64,000 nucleotides of DNA from Anarhynchus alexandrinus. Its lineage: Eukaryota > Chordata > Aves > Charadriiformes > Charadriidae. The notes under the pieces were generated by a model. That model had not been told where the DNA came from, made no database searches, and saw only the letters and a program-made list of their open reading frames with translations. This document shows, piece by piece, positions 34,644-45,299 of this stretch; the stretch's first letter is position 1; each line of letters starts with the position of its first letter. Where the stretch lies: positions 464,396 through 528,395 of the forward strand of contig VUYV01000226.1 in the NCBI GenBank assembly GCA_008711295.1. The letters are read 5' to 3'. Position numbers and translations under genes: made by a program.

Positions 34644-35650
34644 ACTCGTGGACAAATGCATTTCCCCCATGGAAACGTTAGGGGTGTCAGTGTGGGCAGG
34701 CTGCGGGAACCTGGACCCAGCTGTGTCCAGTTGCGGGGTGATACTCTGACCCTGAGCTGCAGCTGGGAGGGCGAACCTTGGGGACAACCTGGTGCCACAA
34801 CATAAACCCAGGGAATAGCAATGCAGAGGTGGCAAAGGTCTAGACAGAGTTAAAAGGGCTTCTCCACGGGTGGGAGCAGCAGCCACTTGGGAATGGTGGC
34901 TCTAAGGAGGTGTCTCTGTGCCAGGGCTCAGCAGTGCAGCAGGAGGGGAGCTGGCAGGAGGATTCAGCTCTGAAATCTCCTGGTCTTTGTGCCTTTATGG
35001 CACTGGACAAGTGTTGCTTTCAACCTACAAGTGTTCCTTCACATCTGTCTGACCCATTGACTTGAAGGGGAAGGGCAGTTAGCAGCATGTAGGCTGCTTT
35101 GTAGAGCCATGTACTTAGTGATGTGCTGGTACCACCTGAACACACACACACGCACACACACCCACCCACACCCCCACACCCACACACCCCAGTCCGCTAA
35201 AGCAATATGATAAAAATAAGTTGGATTATTTTAATAGCACAAACAACCTGAAATACACAATGAGGTAAAACATGATATATTCTTTTGTACTTATTGGCAG
35301 TAAGGACCAATTGACTTTAGCCGCAAAATGAACTAAAACAGAAAGACATACATGGGTCACATGTCTTCCTGTAAGAGTAACAAGTAGGTGCTGGAGGGTG
35401 GAATGGAGACAATGTTAGTGACCAGTGACTACATACACACTTTTACACATCTCTGTGAAATAACTCATTTGTTTAGCAGAAACAGAGTATAAATCACAAT
35501 TAACTTGGTAATGCTAAACCTAACAATGATCTCTCTAGAGAGAAAGAGCGATAGTTATCCCAGTAACGCTGAAGCTGTATCTTCTCTTGATGTTACAGAG
35601 TTGTTGTGGTGGTTTTTGGGTTTGGTGGGTTTTGCGCCCCCCCCCCCTTC
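34644..35650. other. Intergenic DNA, 3' flank of GPR35 copy 3
   Basis: No gene is seen. It holds a CA-rich microsatellite (35141-35190) and, next to the copy 3 stop codon, a C-run near 35637-35647. Confidence 0.5.
35141..35190. repeat. (CA)n / CCCACA-rich microsatellite
   Basis: An imperfect CA repeat passes into C-rich CCCACA units. Confidence 0.9.
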
Positions 35651-35652
35651 CT

Positions 35653-36585
35653 TTAGCAAGTGTGTGTCTGCCAGGAGTGGCTTTGATCTGTTTTTTCAGT
35701 GCTGGGTTTGGGCAGTAGAAGGGCTTCATGGAACTCCTTGGTCACAAAGTAGTAGCAGACGCTATCCAGGCAGCAGTTGGAAGTGGCAATGCACCTCGTC
35801 ACAGAGGAGAAGTTCTTCATAAACTGGAGCAGGAAACAGGTAGCTCCAACTTTCTCCATTATGAACCTGGCAAGTACCCCAAGGAAGGCTGGCAGAAAAC
35901 ATATTAGAAATACAATCAGATTTGCATAAATAATGTGAACAGCTTTCTGGATTAATTTATCCTCTGGTGAATTTGTGTTCAGCTGTCTCTTAAGGTTCCT
36001 GATTACTTCTGTGGAGCAAAAAGTCAAGACTGCTAATGGAAGAGTAAAAACAAAGACAATGGAAAGCAGGCTCAGAGCAGCGGGTGCGGTGGTGTCCTTC
36101 TGAAAGCAGAGCACAGCGTGTCTCTGCCAAAGCTGTAAGGTGGCACCGATTATCACAGAGACCCACAGAAGCCCACAGAGAAGGGCAGCCTTCGATGGAG
36201 ACCTGAAGGTCCTGGCTTTCAAGGGGTGCTTTATGGCAATGTATCGATCGATGGAGATAAATGAAATGATGTAGATGCTCACTACCATGTTGATAAAATA
36301 CATTGCCTCTATAAACTGGCAGAGTTCATCTCGGGTTGACTTATTCCAGAGAAAATAAGCCATGCAAGGCAAGGTGCAGATGACGAAGAAGTCTGCAAAG
36401 ACTAAATTGATTGCATACACTTTGGTTTCTGTCCACTTCTTTATCTTGCAGAAGAACACCCAGAGGGCAAGGGTGTTAAATAGTGCTCCAAAAAAGAAAA
36501 TGAGATTATACAGAGTAAATTCAATGAGACGAACATGGTGATATAGTTCTAGATTTGTGACATTGCAGTTGTTGGACACATTCAT
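35653..36585 (-). CDS. GPR35: GPR35-type G-protein-coupled receptor, copy 3
   Basis: An intact 310-residue seven-transmembrane receptor starting at the ATG at 36585 (MNVSNNCNVTNLELYHH), with sequons at Asn2, Asn8 and Asn81. Family landmarks: FNTLALWVFFCK (Asn1.50), KKWTETKVYAINL, FADFF (Asp2.50), Cys89, DRY at 113-115, IKHPLKARTFRSPSKAA, CFLP in TM6, and NCCLDSVCYYFVTKEFHEA. Tyr96 is kept, but the residue aligned with human Arg100 is Met100 (MYFINMVVSI); the TM6 arginine (VLARFIM) is kept. It is the most upstream gene of a head-to-tail trio with copies 1 and 2, about 5 kb from copy 2. It is likely a plasma-membrane receptor with altered acid-ligand recognition; that function is inferred. Confidence 0.92.
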   Translation of the reverse strand: MNVSNNCNVTNLELYHHVRLIEFTLYNLIFFFGALFNTLALWVFFCKIKKWTETKVYAINLVFADFFVICTLPCMAYFLWNKSTRDELCQFIEAMYFINMVVSIYIISFISIDRYIAIKHPLKARTFRSPSKAALLCGLLWVSVIIGATLQLWQRHAVLCFQKDTTAPAALSLLSIVFVFTLPLAVLTFCSTEVIRNLKRQLNTNSPEDKLIQKAVHIIYANLIVFLICFLPAFLGVLARFIMEKVGATCFLLQFMKNFSSVTRCIATSNCCLDSVCYYFVTKEFHEALLLPKPSTEKTDQSHSWQTHTC

Positions 36586-36621
36586 TGTCCTGATGCGTAG
36601 ATGTTGTGTGATGCTCTGAGA

Positions 36622-36640
36622 CCTGAAATGGGAAAAGACA
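36622..36640 (-). promoter_or_regulatory. Splice acceptor of GPR35 copy 3 coding exon
   Basis: On the minus strand, CTTTTCCCATTTCAG ends at 36623, placing the exon start at 36622, 37 bp before the ATG. The intervening codons are open in frame, so a spliced upstream exon could extend the N-terminus if its phase fits. Confidence 0.6.
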
Positions 36641-39600
36641 TAGTAAGACTTTCCTCCTACCTCTTCATAGATGCATGGCTCCTATAAAAAAGGTTATTTA
36701 AGTAAATTTAAGAAAATAACTCAAGGTACACTTCCAATAGGACATGGCAGACAGCCTTTGTTAAATAGGGGGATCCTGAATGGAGGGGCGGAAAAGCACT
36801 TAGAAGAGCCCCCGTAGATAGCGGGGGCATCCTGTGACAGTGTGAACACTAATTCCATAAGCCAGGCTGTTCAAATGAGGTAAAATTACCCTTAGCTTGG
36901 TTTTGAGCTAGGCAGGGATTGCAGCAACCAAAGCTAAAGCCCAGCACAACCCAACCAGTTCTGCTGGTTTGGAAGACAGACTAGGGGGGTGAGGGTCTGT
37001 AAGGGCATAGCAGATGTCACTTGGTAGACATACTCATGCTCTGGCTCTAACTGGGCAGGTTTCTGAGCCTTTTTGTGAACCTGGAGCTCCTGCTCCAAGC
37101 TGAGGAAAACAGAGCTGAATCTGAGTTCCTGCATCCCAAAGGCATGCTTGAAACCCTAAGGGAGCAAGTGAGGCATGCTGCTCTCCACCTCCTTGGGTGG
37201 GGAATGGGGGGGGTGGAAGGATTAACCTGATTTTAAGCCCATTCTTTCTAGGAGAGAGTATGAATCTGCAGACGTAAAGCAGAAATACACACCTGAAAGA
37301 GGGAACACCAGTGTAAAACAAGGAACTTGCCATTAAGGGCTGCATGAGATGGTTCCTACTCAAGGCAGGCATCCTGCCACCATGAGAAATCCAGGACATG
37401 TAAGCAGTAGGTACTGAGCCTCTGTCACACTAGCTACTAGATATTTTGCAAGAGTATTGGTTGTGTGAAGAGTGTGAGTTCATGGGCTGATAAAAATCAG
37501 CTTTCATCAGACCCCATCCTGTGCAAAGTGTCTCTATGTGACATGCACATGGAACAATTCTCTGAACTGGTGATGCTGTGTATATGTCACTGAATTTCTG
37601 CTTGCGTCTAAATGCACTCTGGGAAGAATTTAACCTTTTAATTTAAAATCAGTTATTTACCGCTCTAACAGGAGAGTGAAGTGGTGAGGGAGCTGGTGAG
37701 ATCCTACAGCTTTCAGAGATAGAGGGAGGGACATCATGGCTGAACGTGCCTGCTTAAGCAGTTATGTGCAAGCAATGCAGACCTTGTGGTCAGTTGGTGA
37801 GGGCACTGCCTGCAAAATCAGACTTCAGTTCTGAAGTAACTGATAAACACACCAATAACTCAATTGCTGGGGTGATATGTGTCTTGGGCACTAGCAGACA
37901 CTAACGTGACTCCTGCGTAGAGCTCTCTCCCAATTCTCGTGTACTCAGGTCTGGGTTTCCCAACAGAGGCTTGCTGTTCGGTGCCTGCACCCTGGAAGGA
38001 AGCTGACAGCTGCCACCCAAGGAAAACCACTCTGAACTACAGTAAGTAGCAGTAGGGAACCACCTCACATCAAGGGCTGAAGCTGCCGCATCGTTACGCT
38101 CACTAACTGCATAAGGCAGGTGTATTTGGCTAATGCCCAGGTTGCTTTTCATTGGCCCCGCTCTGCAATGCCAACAGCAGCCCCTGTGCTGAAGTACAAC
38201 GCAGGCAAACCACGCTGGTGTGCTCTGCAGTGTGGAAGGGCTCTGGCGGACCACCCCCCTCCTTTGGAGCTGGAGTCTTGGCCCAAATGCAGTTCCCAGC
38301 ATCAGGGCTTGCAAGTGCTCCAGGCCACGAGGCAGACCAGAGACTGGGGGGAGGAGGGAGGAAATGAGCAGAGGGTTTTAAAGCAGGCCACATAGGACGG
38401 ATAGGGTATGGCTGAGCACAAAATGTCTTTAAAGAGATGCAGTTTGATAAACTAGCATATCCGGTGGCTGCTGGAAACACTTAGGGTGGGGTGGGTAAGA
38501 TGGCTGCAGCCTCAGAGGGGCTAGGCAGCAACCTACAGCTGTGAGAAAAGGATGGTGATGGCTGTAAAACAGCGTCTTGCTGCTGCTGGAGGACCAGAAC
38601 AGGCTGGGGCGCGACAGACAAGGTCACCGGTATTGTGGGGTGTCCTGCCTTCCCCTCACCATAGGCTGGGGAGAGCTGGTCAGCATCTGTCCCCCGCCAC
38701 GGAATTTGGTGACCGGCTGGGGAGGAAGGCCAGGTCTGGGCTCATTTCCTCCAGCAGCTCAAGAAGTAGCAGGCTTCTTCCAGACCATTAACAGAGAGCT
38801 TGGAGGAAGAGAAGCAAGGCAGAGGCTGAAGGCACAGTGACTGTCGCAGCAGCACCGTGACTGCAAACGCCCAGTGTATTTCCCAGTGGGATGCCTGTGG
38901 GGAAGCAGCTGCACCAGAGGAGGAGTCTTGCATGTAAAATCCTTTTTCTGCCTTGTGGGGGGAAGTCAGAAGTCAGCAGGTACCAGAGGAACAAAGGGTG
39001 GATGTGGTGGGTGAAATGACTAAGGACACTGTAGGAGCCGAGGGGGCTGCCGGGGTGGGTGAGGGAAGGGACCTGAAGCTAAGCAGAGGGAGAGGAAGAA
39101 GGAAAATGGGGTGGGAAGGATGGGGTACAGCACGGCATCTTCTGCATCAGCTGCCTTCATGGGGGTGTTAATCTAACCATGGGCACTGCTGGCCAGGCCC
39201 GGAGCAGCAAGCTGACCTGGGAGGGAGGCACAGCCAGAAAGAGAGAGCAGATAAACTGCCACCATGGACGAAGAGCCCTAGGAGACGGCCCTGCCACAGC
39301 ACTTGAGTGAGGGGCTCTTCCTCTCTGTTTCCAAACAACATAAGGAAACCTGGAAAGTGCCTGCTCCGACCGTGCTGTTGTTCACAGCTCTCTTAAACAC
39401 AGTGATCTAAGGCACAACACTTTTTTCATTTCTTTTTCTGAAACTTGTGTTCTTTCAGGTTTGTCTATCACTGCATCCCTTGAAAACAGTACTGCAGCCT
39501 CCCTAACTGCAAAACTGCTTTGAAAGACCCTGGAGGGGGATGCAAGGGTTCACTTAGACAAAAAAGAAATCTTTTGGAATCACTCGTTTCCCAAGTTGGG

Positions 39601-41535
39601 ATGAATTTAGCCTCCAGTTCCCAGCTGCTGTTAGAAAGTATATGCTGTAAAGGTAAAGTACCTGGAGAATACATTAGAGTAAGAACAGAAACCAAAAGGC
39701 TCAGAGATTGCAACCTACTGCAGGGACCTCTGCATGGCAGAGACTGCACCGCCCTGCAGAAATCAGGCGTCTGAGCCTCCTCCCAGCCACAGCAGGACCC
39801 TGAACAGCCCTTCACAGAAAGCAAGAGAGAATGAAACAAAGTGATGTTACCTGGAGGTTTAAAGCCACAAAATCAGCAGCAGCTCCCACCGGAGGCAGGG
39901 CAGGTGGGGGTTGTGCAGCCACGCGTCCTGGCTGGGAGAAGCGGGGCCGGCCGGTGGGGCTGGAGGACGGGCATGGGCTGCACGCTCGCTGGTACTTGAG
40001 GGTTTCTATTAGCACCTCCTCCTCCTCCTCCTGCGCAGAAGAAGATTTCATGTCAATTTGGTCTTGAATGTCCATCTGCTGACCAAATAAATGGGGGCAA
40101 TACTTTCCAGTGAGGTCTAGCACCTGACAGCATTCAGCACTTCCTAAAACGGTGTGTGCCACTGCTAACAGTGGTACTCAGCAACTGTGGATTTGAAATG
40201 CTGTGCTGAAACCTAAGCTAAGCAAGGCAAGGAAGACGTGATATCTGGTATTAGATCACCCTGTGCAGCTGGAGGTGCAGGGCCCTCCAGCTGAGTGCTG
40301 CACTGAGTCATGTTTGCTCAGCTCTGCGCGGGGCAGTGGGCACACTGAGCAGCTTGGCACATAGCGTGGGCTCTCTTTAGGCTGGAGAAAGTCTCCCCAG
40401 CCCTCCTCAGATGGAGACTGCTGCACCCAAATGGCCCCTTGGGATGGGTTTGGTGCCTGGGGCAGGGATGGGGCAGGAGATGGCCATGATGGGGCCAGCA
40501 GCAGGGCTCCAGCCTGCACTCCTGTTTGAGCACAGCTACAGCCAAAGCACCCGAGAACTTCAGGCTGGCAACTGAGCCAAGGCATTGACATCTCACATGG
40601 GTGGCAAAGAGCCTCACGTGTCAGACCCTCTGTTGACAGAAGTGGAGGGGGGAGAGCGAGCTGTAAGCCCTAAAGGGCTCAGGGATGGGCTATTTAATTG
40701 GTGTGGATAACCAGCGTGCAATATAGCTAGTGTCTCACTGCCCACTTACCCTTAGTACCTGACCAGCCGTAACACATCTTCATTGCAGTGACTCTAATGA
40801 TGGTTGGCTGCTCATAAAATAGCACAATGGGTAGTCTCCTGGCTGTGTGAGCTGTCAGAGAAGAGCAGCCTGCTGGCTCGAGCTCGGGGGTGAGAGCACA
40901 CAGGCACTGGTGAGGTGAGCGAAGGATGGCAGGATGCCGATATGGCCCAGGTGTCCCTGGCTCAGAAGGTATGAGGTGGCATCAAGCAGAGGAAGCGATG
41001 CAGCACAGCTGTCCAGCAAGGTTGTGCAGGGGAGAGGACTCAACAGAAGATCCTGAAGATAAGACCCACTTGCTCTGCTCCACCACGAGGCTTACACACC
41101 TTGCAGCCACCCTATAACCACAGAGATGTGCGTGCCAATCATGGCCCTCGGGAGGCAACCAGGCATCCAAAGCCCCCAGGTTCATTTGTCATGGAGAACA
41201 AACCATCAGTGCCTAAGTAGGAGCCACATAAAGTGTTTCTGAACCACACACTGATAACACCCTCAGATACCATCTGGCATTTGTGAGGTGCTGTGACGGA
41301 AGAGGGCAGGGAAGCGTACTGATATGAAACGCTGAGGTGGTTCTTTGGATCACAGCACGAAAGAGGCACTGGAGGGTCACTGCAGGTGTTAAAGGCTAGG
41401 AAAGACATGCGTGAAGAAAGCCACAAAGGAAAGGCTGTGGGAGCTGTTTGCCTGTGGTAGCTTCAGCTGTGTTTCCCACACAGAGGCTGATGCTGCAATT
41501 TATTTTTGACTGAGAGCCCAGGATGATAGTCCTGT
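36641..41535. other. 5' flank of GPR35 copy 3 and intergenic DNA
   Basis: About 4.9 kb with no supported gene except one weak candidate exon at 39851-40075 on the minus strand. The upstream exon and promoter of GPR35 copy 3 should lie somewhere here. Confidence 0.45.
39851..40075 (-). other. Candidate first coding exon ending in a consensus donor (unidentified)
   Basis: From an ATG at 40075 (MDIQDQIDMKSSSAQ) the minus strand is open for 75 codons up to a consensus donor CTCCAG/GTAACA at 39851/39850. The product has a Glu run (from the TCC/CTC microsatellite at 40016-40031) and a Pro/Ala-rich end. No family is recognised. Its phase (0) does not match the GPR35 copy 3 exon (which needs 37 = 12x3+1), so it cannot be a simple N-terminal extension of that receptor. 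It could be chance. Confidence 0.18.
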
Positions 41536-41537
41536 TC

Positions 41538-42825
41538 ACAGAGTGCTGAGTTTGGAAAGGATCTCTTGAGTTTTACTCCAACCACTTGCTCAGAGCCATG
41601 TCCAGTCTGGTTTTGAATATCTCCAAAGACATCACGACAAATTCTCTGGGCAACCTGTTCCAGTGTTTGATCACCCTGGGAGTAAACATTTTTTCTTATC
41701 TTTATAATGGACCTTCTTGTATTTCAGTTTATGCACATTGCCTCTTGTCCTCTCCCTGTCACTGCTGAGAGGAGCTCCGTCTTCTTTACTCCCTCCCATT
41801 GGGTATTTATACACATGGATAAGATCCTTGCGAGCCTTCTCTTCTCCAGGCTAAACAGTCACACGAGAGATGCTCCAATCCCTTTATCATCTTTGTAGCC
41901 TTTCCCTGGATCTGCTCCAGTAAGTCCATGCCTTTCTTGTACTGGGGAGTCCAGCACTCCAGATGTGTCTCACCAGTGCTAGGTAGAGGGGGAGGATCAC
42001 CTCCCTTGACCTGCTGACAATGCTCATCCTAACACAGCCCAGGGTGCTGTTGCCTGCCTTTGCTGCAATGGCACATTGCCAGCTCATGGTCAGCTTGGTT
42101 TCCACCAGGATCCTAGGTCCTTCTCTGTAACGCTGCTTTGCAGGCAGTCAGCCCCAGCCTCTGCTGGTGCCTGGGATTGTTCCTCCCCAGGTGCAGGACT
42201 TGTCCCTTTCCCTTGTTAAACCCAATGAGATTCCTGTCAGCCCATTTCTCCAGCCTGTCAAGGTGCCTCTGAATGGTGGCACAACCCCCCGGTGTATCAG
42301 CCACCCCCTCATTTTTGTATGCTCTGCAAACTTGTCGAGGGTGCACTCTGCCCTAGTGCCAGGACATTATCATTTGGCATCTTCATTACTTGCCCCAGTC
42401 TCCATCTCCAAGGGACTCCACGAGAGACTGACCTCCAGCTGGACTTTGTGCTGCTAATCACAGCCCTTACACCTTGGCAGTTCAGTCAGTTTTCAGTCCA
42501 CGTCACTGTCCATTCATCTAGCCCATACTTCATCAGCCTGTCTATGAGGGTATTAGGGGAGACAGTAAGGCTTTCAACAATAACATTGAGATAGACAACA
42601 TCCACTGCTCTCACTTCATTCACCAAGCAAAGTCATCTCTTCAGAGGCACTTATCAAGTTGGTCAGGCATGATTTTGTACATCCAATCACCTTCTTGTCC
42701 TTAGTATGCTTTTAAATGGTTCCCAAGAAGATCATCCATCTCCTTCCCAGGGATCAAGGTGAGGCTGACTGCCTTGTGTCTCTGAATGCTCCTTCCCGCC
42801 TTTCCTGAAGGTAGGGGTGACATTT
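41538..42825 (-). mobile_element. Long, older CR1 LINE copy (ORF2 3' half and UTR)
   Basis: The plus strand reads the reverse complement of a CR1 element: degraded tail (GAGTTTGGAAAGGATCTCTT), UTR, then about 1.1 kb of ORF2. Familiar CR1 segments include CCAGTCTGGTTTTGAATATC, CTGCTCCAGTAAGTCCATGC, CCTCCCTTGACCTGCTGACA, CCTCCCCAGGTGCAGGACTT, CAAGGTGCCTCTGAATGG and GTAGACAACATCCACTGCTC-like sequence. They appear in the order of reverse-transcriptase domain segments (for example CWEHLDRLEKWADRN-like). Frameshifts and stops are plentiful. Its 5' part, 42448-42825, is repeated at 44042-44419 by the duplication around the gap. Confidence 0.9.
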
Positions 42826-43705
42826 GAGTTAGTCAGCAGTGTTAAAGGGAAGAGCACATTGTGAGAGCCAGCTCACACGCAGCCCTGGCTGTAAAAAGAG
42901 AGATGAGCAGCAATAGAAAATTACTTTGGGCCGGGAAAATAAAAGGAGCAGCCTAAGCTTTCCTTTGGAAGATGCCAGCTCCAACTTTATGTGCTGTTGT
43001 CCAAAAATCTGGGGATAGTGCCTGCTACAGGAGCAGTTCCAACGAGAAATGCTGCACTGAATGCACTTCCTGCAGCCCCTTGAAGCGGCAGAGTGGACGC
43101 GCTGACTAAGGGAAAGCAGAAAGGCAGGGACACCCGTCTTCCGAACAGGGAGACAAAGTTTTGAACTCTGAAGTCCTAAGTAGACAAAAGCCACAGGCCA
43201 GTGGGGAAGGGAGCAAATACCTCCCCACGCCTTTGTGAGGGGTGATGCTTCAGGGCGGCAGTATGCTTCAGTGTCTGATAGTGTGGTATGATGGAAATGA
43301 TGCAGTGGAAACCATAAAAGCACGGTGCTTTCCCTTCCAGGGAGACTTGTTGATAGGTGTGTTTGTGTCCGCAGAGTGTGAGGCAGCATCGAGATGAGTC
43401 ACACGAGTGCCAGCTCTGCAGAAAGGCAGCTGCCAGCCCTGGGAGCCAGCCTGCGCCTTCCTGAGAGCCCACTGCCGGGGGCGTCATGCCCACGGTCCTG
43501 CCGTGACAGGACCAGACACCACCGTGGGGAGAGGCTGATCCCCGCCATGGCGGTGCAGGTGATCTGTCAGCTGGGGAGCTGGAGCCTGTCGACCCCCTGC
43601 ACCCCTGCGGAGAGCTGTGCACACCCCGGTGCAGGAGCAGTTGTGCAACAGTGGGGCACCGGGGTGGGAAAAGGTGGGCAGCATTGGGTGCTGCCACGGG
43701 GCTGG
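42448..43705. repeat. Direct repeat, left copy (1258 bp) next to the assembly gap
   Basis: Every base compared matches 44042-45299 at a constant offset of 1594, apart from one difference seen (G at 43552 versus A at 45146). The left copy ends exactly at the first N of the gap, and the right copy starts exactly at the base after it. This is the classic signature of an unresolved haplotype overlap at a scaffold join. Confidence 0.95.
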
Positions 43706-44041
43706 NNNNNNNNNNNNNNNNNNNNNNNNNNNNNNNNNNNNNNNNNNNNNNNNNNNNNNNNNNNNNNNNNNNNNNNNNNNNNNNNNNNNNNNNNNNNNNN
43801 NNNNNNNNNNNNNNNNNNNNNNNNNNNNNNNNNNNNNNNNNNNNNNNNNNNNNNNNNNNNNNNNNNNNNNNNNNNNNNNNNNNNNNNNNNNNNNNNNNNN
43901 NNNNNNNNNNNNNNNNNNNNNNNNNNNNNNNNNNNNNNNNNNNNNNNNNNNNNNNNNNNNNNNNNNNNNNNNNNNNNNNNNNNNNNNNNNNNNNNNNNNN
44001 NNNNNNNNNNNNNNNNNNNNNNNNNNNNNNNNNNNNNNNNN
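43706..44041. other. Assembly gap (336 N)
   Basis: A run of 336 undetermined bases. It splits the old CR1 copy and is bordered by the two copies of the direct repeat. Confidence 0.99.
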
Positions 44042-45299
44042 GTGCTGCTAATCACAGCCCTTACACCTTGGCAGTTCAGTCAGTTTTCAGTCCACGTCAC
44101 TGTCCATTCATCTAGCCCATACTTCATCAGCCTGTCTATGAGGGTATTAGGGGAGACAGTAAGGCTTTCAACAATAACATTGAGATAGACAACATCCACT
44201 GCTCTCACTTCATTCACCAAGCAAAGTCATCTCTTCAGAGGCACTTATCAAGTTGGTCAGGCATGATTTTGTACATCCAATCACCTTCTTGTCCTTAGTA
44301 TGCTTTTAAATGGTTCCCAAGAAGATCATCCATCTCCTTCCCAGGGATCAAGGTGAGGCTGACTGCCTTGTGTCTCTGAATGCTCCTTCCCGCCTTTCCT
44401 GAAGGTAGGGGTGACATTTGAGTTAGTCAGCAGTGTTAAAGGGAAGAGCACATTGTGAGAGCCAGCTCACACGCAGCCCTGGCTGTAAAAAGAGAGATGA
44501 GCAGCAATAGAAAATTACTTTGGGCCGGGAAAATAAAAGGAGCAGCCTAAGCTTTCCTTTGGAAGATGCCAGCTCCAACTTTATGTGCTGTTGTCCAAAA
44601 ATCTGGGGATAGTGCCTGCTACAGGAGCAGTTCCAACGAGAAATGCTGCACTGAATGCACTTCCTGCAGCCCCTTGAAGCGGCAGAGTGGACGCGCTGAC
44701 TAAGGGAAAGCAGAAAGGCAGGGACACCCGTCTTCCGAACAGGGAGACAAAGTTTTGAACTCTGAAGTCCTAAGTAGACAAAAGCCACAGGCCAGTGGGG
44801 AAGGGAGCAAATACCTCCCCACGCCTTTGTGAGGGGTGATGCTTCAGGGCGGCAGTATGCTTCAGTGTCTGATAGTGTGGTATGATGGAAATGATGCAGT
44901 GGAAACCATAAAAGCACGGTGCTTTCCCTTCCAGGGAGACTTGTTGATAGGTGTGTTTGTGTCCGCAGAGTGTGAGGCAGCATCGAGATGAGTCACACGA
45001 GTGCCAGCTCTGCAGAAAGGCAGCTGCCAGCCCTGGGAGCCAGCCTGCGCCTTCCTGAGAGCCCACTGCCGGGGGCGTCATGCCCACGGTCCTGCCGTGA
45101 CAGGACCAGACACCACCGTGGGGAGAGGCTGATCCCCGCCATGGCAGTGCAGGTGATCTGTCAGCTGGGGAGCTGGAGCCTGTCGACCCCCTGCACCCCT
45201 GCGGAGAGCTGTGCACACCCCGGTGCAGGAGCAGTTGTGCAACAGTGGGGCACCGGGGTGGGAAAAGGTGGGCAGCATTGGGTGCTGCCACGGGGCTGG
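44042..45299. repeat. Direct repeat, right copy (1258 bp)
   Basis: Second copy of 42448-43705. It includes a duplicate of the 5' part of the old CR1 (44042-44419, minus orientation). The 186-codon minus-strand frames inside the two copies (42829-43389 and 44423-44983) are identical, resemble no known protein, and are not called as genes. Confidence 0.95.

Noticed and set aside
43394..44188. A 264-codon ORF across the gap
   Set aside because: Most of its length is undetermined N bases, so no frame is actually shown.
42829..44983. Two identical 186-codon minus-strand ORFs as a tandem gene pair
   Set aside because: They lie inside the gap-flanking direct repeat, so the second is a copy of the same sequence, and the product resembles no protein. 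Most likely an assembly artefact over non-coding DNA.
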